Shown piece after piece: positions 1-6,007 of a DNA stretch of 16,372 bases. How positions within the stretch are numbered: position 1 is the stretch's first letter; the number at the start of each line of letters is the position of its first letter. A program made the translations under genes and the position numbers. Below the pieces are notes generated by a model. The model saw only the letters and a list, made by a program, of their open reading frames with translations, was not told the origin of the DNA and did not search any database. The stretch covers positions 1 through 16,372 of the forward strand of contig CAKRTC010000036.1 in the NCBI GenBank assembly GCA_934402055.1, in the 5' to 3' direction. The stretch is from an uncultured Lachnospiraceae bacterium (GTDB lineage Bacteria > Bacillota > Clostridia > Lachnospirales > Lachnospiraceae).

Positions 1-2
1 AC

Positions 3-98
3 TTACCTATTTTCGATGAAGTTGTTATTATGTTGGGTAACTATGAGCATTTTTATACGCTCATGAATAATTCAGGTATATTATATATTAATGAATAA
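3..98 (+). CDS. C-terminal end of an unidentified protein (partial)
   Basis: The reading frame is open from the left edge of the window to a TAA at 96-98 and gives about 31 residues ending in ...NNSGILYINE. The residue mix (LPIFDEVVIML, then aromatic and polar residues) looks like genuine protein, and the other two plus frames stop earlier or look less protein-like. The gene begins outside the window, so no family can be assigned. It lies 33 bases before the GntR regulator on the same strand, with no terminator hairpin between, so the two may be co-transcribed. Confidence 0.45.
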   Translation, partial: LPIFDEVVIMLGNYEHFYTLMNNSGILYINE

Positions 99-131
99 AG
101 AAGATGTTCTGCAACAACGCTGGAGGGCAAA

Positions 132-776
132 ATGGACGAAATAATCAGAGGAGATCTTTTAAAAGATCATGTATATAAGAGAATTAGCGATATGATCGTG
201 AATGCGGAACTTATGCCGGGAGATCGTATTACAGAAAGCAGTATTGCGGATAAGTTTGGTGTGAGCCTTACTCCTGTACGTGAAGCATTGATCAAGTTGC
301 ATGCAGATGGCGTTATAGACAAAATACCTCACAAGGGGTTCTATGTTAAACAGTATTCAGAGCAGGAAATAAGGGACATTTATGAGGTGTTTATGGCACT
401 GCAGATACTGGCTATAGAGATCTCTGTTAAGAAATTTACTGAAGAAGATATCCTGGCGCAGTCGAAATTGGTTGATGAAATGGAAACAAGCTGTGAACTC
501 GGAGATTTCAAAAACTATTTGGCGGCAAACCGAAAGGTACATGATTATTACATCAATAAATCAGAAAATCAATACCTGATAGATACATATCAGAGTATTT
601 GTATATTACCGATACCTATCTTCTATTTTGCCGAGGAAGACAAGGAAGTTAAAAGTATGCGTAAGGGCATCAAGGATCACCGTGGACTAATAAAATGTTT
701 CAGTGATAAGGATATGACCGGAGTTAGAAAGATTATGGCAACGCATTACGGTGTTGAGGATTATCTGATACAATAA
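132..776 (+). CDS. GntR-family transcriptional regulator, FadR subfamily (FCD domain)
   Basis: A 214-residue regulator. Residues about 8-75 form the GntR winged helix: the segment PGDRITESSIADKFGVSLTP followed by VREALIKL is the typical recognition region. Residues about 80-210 form an all-helical FCD ligand domain. Histidines 137, 183 and 205 fit the metal-binding pattern of FCD proteins; the usual Asp of the D-x3-H pair appears to be Asn133 here, which may change metal or ligand binding. The start is set by GGAGGG at about 122-127, seven bases before the ATG. Such regulators usually bind a small carboxylic acid and repress a neighbouring catabolic or transport operon. A FadR-type palindrome lies on the promoter of the nitroreductase-BCCT genes, so that operon is the likely target. 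The effector is unknown. Confidence 0.9.
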   Translation: MDEIIRGDLLKDHVYKRISDMIVNAELMPGDRITESSIADKFGVSLTPVREALIKLHADGVIDKIPHKGFYVKQYSEQEIRDIYEVFMALQILAIEISVKKFTEEDILAQSKLVDEMETSCELGDFKNYLAANRKVHDYYINKSENQYLIDTYQSICILPIPIFYFAEEDKEVKSMRKGIKDHRGLIKCFSDKDMTGVRKIMATHYGVEDYLIQ

Positions 777-799
777 AATAATTTATATTAATGTAAGAA

Positions 800-842
800 G
801 GCTGTCGCTTTAGAGAAAAACAACTCCGGAGCAACAGCCTTT
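800..842 (+). terminator. Intrinsic terminator after the GntR gene
   Basis: GGCTGTCGCT (800-809) pairs with AGCAACAGCC (830-839), leaving one C/A mismatch and a 20-base loop, and is followed by only three T. It sits 24 bases after the regulator stop codon. The short T-run makes it a modest terminator. The opposite strand has a few T after the stem, so it may also stop transcription from the convergent tautomerase gene. Confidence 0.55.
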
Positions 843-855
843 GTTGAAATTTCGC

Positions 856-899
856 CAATGGTACATAAGGGTGACAGAAGACAGCGGTATGTACCATTG
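856..899. repeat. 12-bp perfect inverted repeat between convergent genes
   Basis: CAATGGTACATA (856-867) and TATGTACCATTG (888-899) are exact reverse complements around a 20-base spacer. No T-run follows on either strand, so it is not a classical terminator. It lies between the ends of the GntR gene and the tautomerase gene. A dispersed palindromic repeat or a 3'-end protecting hairpin are both possible. Confidence 0.6.
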
Positions 900-924
900 T
901 CTGATTAAATATTGCAAGGAGCAA

Positions 925-1152
925 TCAATACGGATAGTCCGGGAACTTTACAACTGTATTCTTATGTTTTTTCAGATAAGGTTCTACAACAGCCTGATCC
1001 CAGCAGTCATTTTCAACTTCCTGTATGCTGATAGAGATATTGCCGACCGGTACTTCAAATGTTTTACTGACTACTGTCTCAAGTTCTTTGACTAAACGCT
1101 GCTTCATTTCCGGTGTTTTTCCCGGAAGTGTTTTTATAGTAATATGTGGCAT
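925..1152 (-). CDS. Small tautomerase (4-oxalocrotonate tautomerase-like)
   Basis: A 75-residue protein beginning MPHITIKTLPGKTPEMKQRL. In the 4-oxalocrotonate tautomerase superfamily the initiator Met is removed and Pro-1 acts as the catalytic base; a proline directly after Met, then a beta strand and a long amphipathic helix, matches this. The length is slightly above the classical 62 residues. The family arginine near position 11 is Lys here, so activity on the classical substrate is not assured. The start is supported by GGGAGGA upstream on the minus strand (about 1165-1171). It is transcribed away from the nitroreductase gene and towards the GntR gene. Enol-keto conversion would fit chemically with the dehydratase of this cluster, but that link is inference. 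Confidence 0.8.
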   Translation of the reverse strand: MPHITIKTLPGKTPEMKQRLVKELETVVSKTFEVPVGNISISIQEVENDCWDQAVVEPYLKKHKNTVVKFPDYPY

Positions 1153-1207
1153 AATGCATGTTCCTCCCTCTAAATGTAACGCATTCTAACATATATGTAA
1201 TGTAAAT

Positions 1208-1237
1208 GGAACAGAAATCGTATTTGACAGCTGTTCC
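1208..1237. repeat. 7-bp inverted repeat in the divergent intergenic region
   Basis: GGAACAG (1208-1214) and CTGTTCC (1231-1237) are exact reverse complements with a 16-base spacer that contains TTGACA. This is a candidate binding site or a chance dyad. The 346-base gap 1153-1498 also holds a possible small RNA unit (1224-1357) and the promoter/operator of the nitroreductase gene. I saw no credible protein-coding frame in it. Confidence 0.3.
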
Positions 1238-1357
1238 GTAATATAGGTATATGTGTAAAGCCGACAATGGTAATATTGTTGCTAATATGGATTTTATGAT
1301 TAAATAGTTTCTTCATAGTCAGACTGAAATTAAAGTCAAGATGTAGAAACTTTTTTT
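1224..1357 (+). ncRNA. Candidate small RNA (promoter-like sequence plus terminator hairpin)
   Basis: TTGACA at 1224-1229 is followed after 18 bases by TATATG (1248-1253), a mediocre -10. About 50 bases further on is a terminator-like structure: AGTTTCT (1306-1312) pairs with AGAAACT (1345-1351), an inner CAT/ATG and GACT/AGTC continue the hairpin, and T-rich sequence runs to 1357. A transcript of roughly 100 bases would fit. No other gene would need a plus-strand terminator here, because the upstream neighbour is on the minus strand. The weak -10 is the main doubt. Confidence 0.3.
1306..1357 (+). terminator. Terminator-like hairpin upstream of the nitroreductase gene
   Basis: The closing stem AGTTTCT/AGAAACT (1306-1312 with 1345-1351) carries inner pairs CAT/ATG (1314-1316 with 1341-1343) and GACT/AGTC (1322-1325 with 1334-1337), then a run of six further T. 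It lies upstream of the main promoter at 1414, so it would isolate that promoter or end a short upstream transcript. Confidence 0.5.
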
Positions 1358-1413
1358 ATATCCAAAATTTAAAAGTTATTTTTGTGCCTTTTGACTTTTC
1401 TTTGTACCTCGTG

Positions 1414-1442
1414 TTGACAGTAAATTATATACAATATATTGT
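1414..1442 (+). promoter_or_regulatory. Sigma-A-type promoter of the nitroreductase-BCCT operon
   Basis: A consensus -35 TTGACA (1414-1419) is followed after 17 bases by TATTGT (1437-1442); TATACA at 1442-1447 is an alternative -10. The -10 lies inside a palindromic operator, so binding there should block polymerase. The start codon is about 50 bases downstream. Confidence 0.6.
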
Positions 1443-1452
1443 ATACAATATA
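1428..1452. promoter_or_regulatory. Nested palindromic operator, probable FadR-type GntR site
   Basis: Two perfect 18-base palindromes overlap: TATACAATATATTGTATA (1428-1445) and TATATTGTATACAATATA (1435-1452). The second has the core TTGTATACAA (1439-1448), which fits the GTnnAC-type dyad recognised by FadR-family GntR proteins. The first offers a second half-site arrangement, so two dimers or two competing positions are possible. Placement over the -10 region suggests repression by the regulator encoded at 132-776. The pairing of regulator and site is inferred from family knowledge and proximity. Confidence 0.65.
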
Positions 1453-1498
1453 TAAAAGGATAGAGGGAAATAAATCTTAAAACATAAGAAAGGGGGAA

Positions 1499-2083
1499 AT
1501 GATGGGATTTGACGAACTGGTCATAAAGAACAGAAGTTACAGAGGATTTGATGAAACCTATAAGGTAACAAGAGATGATCTTGTGAAAATGATTTCTTGT
1601 GCCCGGATAACGGCTTCAACCATGAATATGCAGGCTTTAAAGTATTGTCTTTGTACTGATCCGGAGCTTGTTAATGAAATTACAGGCGGGGTCAGATTCG
1701 CAGGCGCGCTTAGCGAACTTAAGCTGCCGGGAGAGGGCAAGAAGCCGACGGCATTTATAGTTATCTGTCAGGATACGAATATCAATGAGAATACCAATTT
1801 GTTCAGGATAGATGTCGGTATCACGGCACAGACGATCTTGCTTAAGGCGGCTGAGATGGGACTCGGAGGCTGTATGATGTCCACATTTCATGAGGTAAAG
1901 CTGAGGGAAACTTTGAATTTGCCTGAAAAAATAGTTCCTATGCTGGTAGTGGCAATCGGCAAGCCGGCGGAGGATATCGTTATAGTTGATGCCGAAGAAG
2001 GCGGATCTATAAAGTATTATCGTAATGAGAAGGGGACTCATTTTGTTCCGAAACGTAATGTTGAAGAATTGATTTTGTTTTGA
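1499..2083 (+). CDS. Nitroreductase-family flavoprotein
   Basis: A 194-residue protein of the NAD(P)H:FMN nitroreductase fold. The N-terminal NRSYRGF motif and the later EMGLGGCMMSTF segment correspond to FMN phosphate- and ring-binding parts of this family; NMQALKY at about residues 42-48 takes the place of the common SAxNxQPWxF motif. The length is typical of the compact subfamily. The physiological substrate of such proteins is rarely known: they may reduce quinones, enoates, nitro compounds or flavins. Two ATG codons are adjacent (1499 and 1502), both served by the AGGGGG ribosome site at 1491-1496. The gene runs almost directly into the transporter gene (11 bases apart), so the two form an operon. 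It is probably controlled by the palindromic operator just upstream. Confidence 0.85.
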   Translation: MMGFDELVIKNRSYRGFDETYKVTRDDLVKMISCARITASTMNMQALKYCLCTDPELVNEITGGVRFAGALSELKLPGEGKKPTAFIVICQDTNINENTNLFRIDVGITAQTILLKAAEMGLGGCMMSTFHEVKLRETLNLPEKIVPMLVVAIGKPAEDIVIVDAEEGGSIKYYRNEKGTHFVPKRNVEELILF

Positions 2084-2094
2084 AGGAGTATGTA

Positions 2095-3696
2095 ATGAAT
2101 AATAAGAAAGAATCTTTGCTCGACAAGCCGGCATTTACGATCTCTGTATTGCTGGTTCTCGCTATTTCTATTCCGTTGATAGTTGTACCGGATGTAGCTA
2201 CTGCTGTTATTAATGCCGCAAATGACTTTGTTATAAAGTATTTTGGATCATATTATATGCTTTTCGGTCTTGCTTCATTGGCAATTTGCTTCTATATCTC
2301 TTTTTCGAAGTACGGAGCTATAGTTCTTGGCGGACCGGAAGCAAAGCCGGAGTATAAGTTTCTTACATGGCTTGCCATGAACTTCTGTGCAGGAGTAGGA
2401 AGCGGTGTTATTCTTTGGGGAACAACAGAGTGGATCTACTATTTCCAGGCACCGCCGCTTGGTGTAGAGCCTTTGTCAAACCTTGCTGCAGAGCAGTCAA
2501 CCGCTTACTGCAACTTCCACTGGGGTATGATTCCTTGCTCATTCTATGTTATCGGTGCGGCAGCAGTTGGGTATCAGCTGTTTGTAAGAAAGCAGAATGT
2601 ACTTAAGCTTAATGAGGCATGCTCAAGTGTACTCGGTAAGCACACAAATACTTTGCTTGGTAAACTTATCAACCTTTCATTCATATTCGGACTTATCGGA
2701 GCATCTGCTACAACACTTGGATTATCAACTCCGATGGTTGCTGCATCACTTGCATATGTATTCGGTGTTGAATACAGCATGAAGTTACAGGTTATCTCAC
2801 TTGTTATCGTAACAGCTATCTTCACTACCAGTGTAACATTGGGAATGAAGAAGGGTATTGCAAACTTGAGCAACCTTAACTTTATTATCATGGCACTGCT
2901 CCTTGTTATCACCTTCTTCTGTGGTGATACACTGTTTATGCTTGATAACGCAACAACTTCTCTTGGCTATATGATGAACAATTTCTTCCGTATGTCCACA
3001 TGGATGGATCCTGTCGGAGGAAGCGGATTTGCACAGAGCTGGACTGTTTTCTACTGGGCATTCTATCTCGGATTTGCTCCGTTTATGGCACTTTTCTATG
3101 CAAAGATCTCATATGGCAGAACAATTCGCCAGATGCTTATCACAGGTATCCTTGGTGGTTCACTTACTTACTGGCTGCATCAGTGGATCCTCGGCGGATA
3201 CGGACTTTCTCTTCAGTTGAACGGTAAGATGGATGTTGTTGGAAACCTTGCTACAAGGTCACAGGGACAGACAGTTGTTGATATACTTGCAAATCTTCCG
3301 GGTTCCAAGTTTGTTATCCTTATTCTTGGTATCCTTTGCATCATCTTCCTTGCAACACAGTTTGACTCAGCTGCTTATATTTTAAGTACATCAACACAGA
3401 AGAAGCTTGATGAGGATGGTGAGCCGGCACTTTGGCTTAGACTCTTCTGGGCATTGATGCTGTTCATCCTTCCTATAGGATTCCTTGCTATCGGTGCTCC
3501 GCTTGATCCGCTTAAGACAATGGTAGTTGTTCTTTCCCTTCCGCTTAGTGTAATTATGATCCTTACTGTATGGGCATTCTTCAAGATGGTAAATGAGGAT
3601 AAGGCTAAGGGAATCATTACAATGAAAGAGCCTATGCTCAGCGGTCTGAAGCTTACAAGCGATAAAACAGACAGTACTGATTCATCAGAGAAATAA
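2095..3696 (+). CDS. BCCT-family transporter (CaiT/BetT-like)
   Basis: A 533-residue, 12-helix inner-membrane carrier of the betaine/carnitine/choline family. The segment GSGVILWGTTEWIYYFQAPP is the family glycine-rich helix followed by a CaiT-like WGT-E-YY region; FHWG and LFVRK follow as in carnitine transporters. QSWTVFYWAFY (about residues 314-324) is the substrate-binding tryptophan box; CaiT-type proteins usually have WTxFYWAWW, so the last two aromatic residues differ. The ATG at 2095 is preferred over an in-frame TTG at 2080, because AAGGAG (2083-2088) sits six bases before it. The short hydrophilic C-terminus lacks the long osmosensory tail of BetP. Likely substrates are quaternary ammonium or related zwitterionic compounds; carnitine or betaine cannot be distinguished from sequence alone. 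It is co-transcribed with the nitroreductase gene. Confidence 0.92.
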   Translation: MNNKKESLLDKPAFTISVLLVLAISIPLIVVPDVATAVINAANDFVIKYFGSYYMLFGLASLAICFYISFSKYGAIVLGGPEAKPEYKFLTWLAMNFCAGVGSGVILWGTTEWIYYFQAPPLGVEPLSNLAAEQSTAYCNFHWGMIPCSFYVIGAAAVGYQLFVRKQNVLKLNEACSSVLGKHTNTLLGKLINLSFIFGLIGASATTLGLSTPMVAASLAYVFGVEYSMKLQVISLVIVTAIFTTSVTLGMKKGIANLSNLNFIIMALLLVITFFCGDTLFMLDNATTSLGYMMNNFFRMSTWMDPVGGSGFAQSWTVFYWAFYLGFAPFMALFYAKISYGRTIRQMLITGILGGSLTYWLHQWILGGYGLSLQLNGKMDVVGNLATRSQGQTVVDILANLPGSKFVILILGILCIIFLATQFDSAAYILSTSTQKKLDEDGEPALWLRLFWALMLFILPIGFLAIGAPLDPLKTMVVVLSLPLSVIMILTVWAFFKMVNEDKAKGIITMKEPMLSGLKLTSDKTDSTDSSEK

Positions 3697-3770
3697 TAAT
3701 CTTTGATACTTTGAGTATATATAGATCATAAATGTAATAGTGTTATTTATGGTGGAATAGTAATACATAT

Positions 3771-3814
3771 ATATGAGGATAAGCCTGATATAGCATCAAG
3801 GCGAATCCTCATAT
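3771..3814. repeat. Long hairpin in the BCCT-ilvD gap
   Basis: ATATGAGGAT (3771-3780) pairs perfectly with ATCCTCATAT (3805-3814), and GCCT (3783-3786) pairs with AGGC (3799-3802) across a small AA/GA internal loop. No T-run follows, so it is not a standard terminator. It may be a processing or stabilising hairpin between two co-transcribed genes, or an operator-like dyad. Confidence 0.5.
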
Positions 3815-3864
3815 TGTGTAAAGAATTTCATTATTGACTTAAAAATTAGGAGAAGGAAGCACAT

Positions 3865-5580
3865 ATGAGTAATTGTGGATCAACATGTTCTTCAACATGC
3901 GATTGCGAGCTTCGCAGTCAGAAAATCCTTGGAAAAGATGAGTGGAGAGAGACACGAGCAGTTTTTAAGGCTTTAGGCTGCAGTGATGATGATCTTGAGA
4001 GGCCGATTATCGGAATTGCCAACACATGGAATGAGATAAATCCTGGTCATCAGAATCTTAGAATGGTAGCAGACTATGTTCGCAGAGGCATTTACAGAGC
4101 CGGAGGCACACCGGTTGAATTTGGCACCATCGGTATCTGTGATGGTGTAGCTACGGCAAATGAAGGTATGCGTTATGCATTGCCCCACCGTGAAATCATA
4201 GCCAGCAGCGTTGAACTTATGGCTGAGGGAAGCCGTTTGGATGCACTTGTACTCCTTGGTTCTTGTGATAAGATCGTGCCGGGACTGCTTATGGCAGCTG
4301 CCAGACTTAACCTTCCTTGTATCGTAGTAAACGGCGGACCTGCAATCAGCGGACCTTGCTTTAACGGACATCAGTCGGATATTTGTACTACAGAGGAAGG
4401 AACCGCTCTTTACAGAGAGGGCAAGTGCACACTTCAGGAGCTAGATGATCTTGAGGATGTATGTGCTCCGACCTGCGGTTCATGTACCTATCTCGGAACA
4501 GCCAATACCATGTGCTGTCTGTCAGAGGTACTTGGACTTTCGCTTCCGGGATCTGCGTTGGTTCCTGCTGTATATAACGAGAGATTACGTGTTGCATTCC
4601 GCAGCGGTGAGTTGATCGTTGATCTTGTAAGAAAGAATGTTCGTGCAAGAGACATAATTACAAGAGAGTCCCTGTCAAATGCAGTTACGGTACTTATGGG
4701 AATGGGAGGATCTACCAATGCGGTCCTGCATCTGGTAGCACTCGGACATGAGATCGGTATGGATACTGCTGAAGTTATCGATATGATCGACAAGGCATCC
4801 TGGGATGTTCCGCTGGTGGCTAAAGTATATCCGTCTTCGAATTATGATATGGCAGACCTGCACAAGGCCGGCGGTGTTCAGCAGATAATGAAGGAGCTTA
4901 AGTCCAAGTTGTATCTGGACTGTATCTGTGTAAACGGTAAGACTATCGGAGAAAACATGGATGAGTTCCGTAACAAACTCGGCCCGGTTAATCGTGAAAT
5001 AATCCGTACTATAGATGATCCGTTTGATAAGATCGCCAGCATCGGTATCATGTATGGTAACCTTGCACCAAAATCTGCCGTTGCCAAGCCGAATACAGTT
5101 AAGGAAGAGCTTCAGAGCTTTACAGGTGAGGCTATAGTATTTGAGTCCGAGGAAGAGTGCAGTGATGCAATCAGAAACGGTGAGATAAAAGCAGGACAAG
5201 TCGTAGTAGTTCGTTATGAAGGACCTAAGGGCGGCCCGGGTATGCGTGAAATGTACAGAGCACTTAAGCTTCTTGAGAGTTATCACCTTGAAGACAGTGT
5301 CGCATTTATCACAGACGGTCGCTTCTCAGGTATGAATAACGGCTGCGCTATCGGACATATTTCTCCGGAGGCGGCAGAGGGCGGTCCGATCGCTATAGTG
5401 CAGAACGGTGATAAGATATCTATTGATATCCGTAATCGTGATATACATCTGCATCTTTCAGACGAGGAAATCAAAGATAGACTTGGTAAGTGGGAGTATA
5501 CACCTAAAAAGGTAGGCGGTTTCCTGTCACTTTATGCTAAGATTGCAAAGTCCGCAAATGAGGGCGGAATCATCCTGTAA
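3865..5580 (+). CDS. ilvD: IlvD/Edd-family dehydratase (annotatable as dihydroxy-acid dehydratase)
   Basis: A 571-residue Fe-S dehydratase of the IlvD/Edd family, which removes water from a 2,3-dihydroxy acid to give an enol that becomes a 2-keto acid. Cluster and metal motifs are visible: ICDGVA (Asp93), GSCDKIVPG (Cys134) and CAPTCGSC (Cys204/Cys207). Where [2Fe-2S] members carry the first cluster Cys, this protein has NPGH (59-62) as in the E. coli enzyme, which suggests an oxygen-labile [4Fe-4S] cluster. The C-terminal swivelling domain is complete (YEGPKGGPGMREM, DGRFSG). The N-terminus is odd, with Cys at 4, 8, 12 and 14 before the usual RSQKI start of the fold. AGGAGAAGGAAG (3848-3859) supports the ATG. 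No other branched-chain amino acid gene is nearby; the neighbours are a transporter and a GntR regulator. A catabolic role on another polyhydroxy acid is therefore as plausible as valine/isoleucine synthesis. Confidence 0.85.
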   Translation: MSNCGSTCSSTCDCELRSQKILGKDEWRETRAVFKALGCSDDDLERPIIGIANTWNEINPGHQNLRMVADYVRRGIYRAGGTPVEFGTIGICDGVATANEGMRYALPHREIIASSVELMAEGSRLDALVLLGSCDKIVPGLLMAAARLNLPCIVVNGGPAISGPCFNGHQSDICTTEEGTALYREGKCTLQELDDLEDVCAPTCGSCTYLGTANTMCCLSEVLGLSLPGSALVPAVYNERLRVAFRSGELIVDLVRKNVRARDIITRESLSNAVTVLMGMGGSTNAVLHLVALGHEIGMDTAEVIDMIDKASWDVPLVAKVYPSSNYDMADLHKAGGVQQIMKELKSKLYLDCICVNGKTIGENMDEFRNKLGPVNREIIRTIDDPFDKIASIGIMYGNLAPKSAVAKPNTVKEELQSFTGEAIVFESEEECSDAIRNGEIKAGQVVVVRYEGPKGGPGMREMYRALKLLESYHLEDSVAFITDGRFSGMNNGCAIGHISPEAAEGGPIAIVQNGDKISIDIRNRDIHLHLSDEEIKDRLGKWEYTPKKVGGFLSLYAKIAKSANEGGIIL

Positions 5581-5588
5581 TATGAAAT

Positions 5589-5614
5589 AAATATTTCTTA
5601 CAAATATTTCTTAC
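5589..5614 (+). repeat. Perfect tandem duplication of a 13-base unit
   Basis: AAATATTTCTTAC occurs twice without a gap (5589-5601 and 5602-5614), just after the ilvD stop codon and before the thi promoter. No terminator hairpin is visible after ilvD. The repeat is AT-rich and could be replication slippage. Confidence 0.7.
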
Positions 5615-5628
5615 ATTTTTATATCCCC

Positions 5629-5656
5629 TTGCGTAATCCCACAGAAATTGTATAAT
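5629..5656 (+). promoter_or_regulatory. Promoter of the thi operon
   Basis: A perfect -10 TATAAT (5651-5656) is preceded after 16 bases by a weak -35 TTGCGT (5629-5634). Transcription would start near 5663, immediately before the TPP riboswitch, as expected. Confidence 0.65.
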
Positions 5657-5665
5657 AGCTTTCAA

Positions 5666-5755
5666 ATAGGGAGCTCGATTTTGGGCTGAGAGTAGACTTA
5701 TAGGTCTTGACCTGATACCTGATTTGGATAATGCCAACGTAGGGAAATGAAGCTT
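5666..5755 (+). promoter_or_regulatory. TPP riboswitch (THI element)
   Basis: The conserved thiamine pyrophosphate aptamer is clear: GGGCTGAGA (5683-5691), ACCTGAT (5717-5723), and GGATAATGCCAACGTAGGGA (5725-5744), with AGGGAGCT and GAAGCTT at the ends. It precedes an intrinsic terminator and the thi genes, so TPP binding should lower thi expression by premature termination. Confidence 0.96.
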
Positions 5756-5824
5756 GCCGACAAATCGGCAGATGCGCAGTCGCTCTCTGTTTTGTGTGAA
5801 CTGGGGGCACCACTTTTCACAGAG
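5756..5824 (+). other. Linker with two hairpins between aptamer and terminator
   Basis: GCCGA/TCGGC (5756-5760 with 5765-5769) makes a small hairpin. TGTGAA (5795-5800) with TTCACA, flanked by CTCTG and CAGAG, makes a second longer one ending near 5824. GGCACC (about 5807-5812) could instead pair with GGTGTC (5863-5868) of the terminator, and GCTCTC (5782-5787) with GGGAGC of the aptamer end. This stretch is therefore a plausible antiterminator switch region. Confidence 0.4.
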
Positions 5825-5831
5825 TATTCAA

Positions 5832-5875
5832 GGCGCCGGATAACACTTTATTTGTGTTGTCCGGTGTCTTTTTTT
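5832..5875 (+). terminator. Riboswitch-controlled intrinsic terminator
   Basis: CGCCGGATAACAC (5834-5846) pairs with GTGTTGTCCGGTG (5854-5866) over a seven-base loop; two more pairs extend the base of the stem, and seven T follow (5869-5875). It lies between the TPP aptamer and thiS, the standard place for the expression platform. Confidence 0.92.
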
Positions 5876-5954
5876 ATCGATTAAAGCCGGAGTGCAGTCG
5901 TAGAAGCGGCAGCTTGCTGACGCAAAGACGACTAAATCCTTATTTAATCGATAA
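5874..5954. repeat. Nested three-tier inverted-repeat element before thiS
   Basis: Outer arms TTATCGATTAAA (5874-5885) and TTTAATCGATAA (5943-5954) are perfect 12-base complements. Inside them AGTCGT pairs with ACGACT, and inside those GCGgCAGC pairs with GCTGaCGC around a TT loop. The whole would fold as one long stem with internal loops, starting where the riboswitch terminator ends. It is not part of the TPP consensus. It may be a miniature mobile or repeat element or an added regulatory RNA structure. Confidence 0.6.
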
Positions 5955-6007
5955 GTCTCAAAGAAACTGTTTTCAGGTGTTAATACTTTGAAAGGAGCGG
6001 TAATACC

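Noticed and set aside
841..1095. 84-residue plus-strand frame opposite the tautomerase gene
   Set aside because: It covers the inverted repeat and the antisense of a gene with a clear Pro-1 motif and ribosome site.
2080..2094. TTG start giving five extra residues to the BCCT carrier
   Set aside because: It overlaps the end of the previous gene and has no ribosome site; AAGGAG is positioned for the ATG at 2095.
1637..2134. 165-residue minus-strand frame across the nitroreductase gene
   Set aside because: It is antisense to a well-supported gene, has a composition unlike a real protein, and has no ribosome site or neighbours on that strand.
3834..3839. TTGACT before ilvD as a promoter -35
   Set aside because: A -10 at normal spacing would fall at the ribosome site next to the ATG and no TATAAT-like sequence is there.
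4675..5286. 203-residue minus-strand frame within ilvD
   Set aside because: It is a shadow of the coding strand of a complete IlvD-family gene, with no motif and no translation signal.
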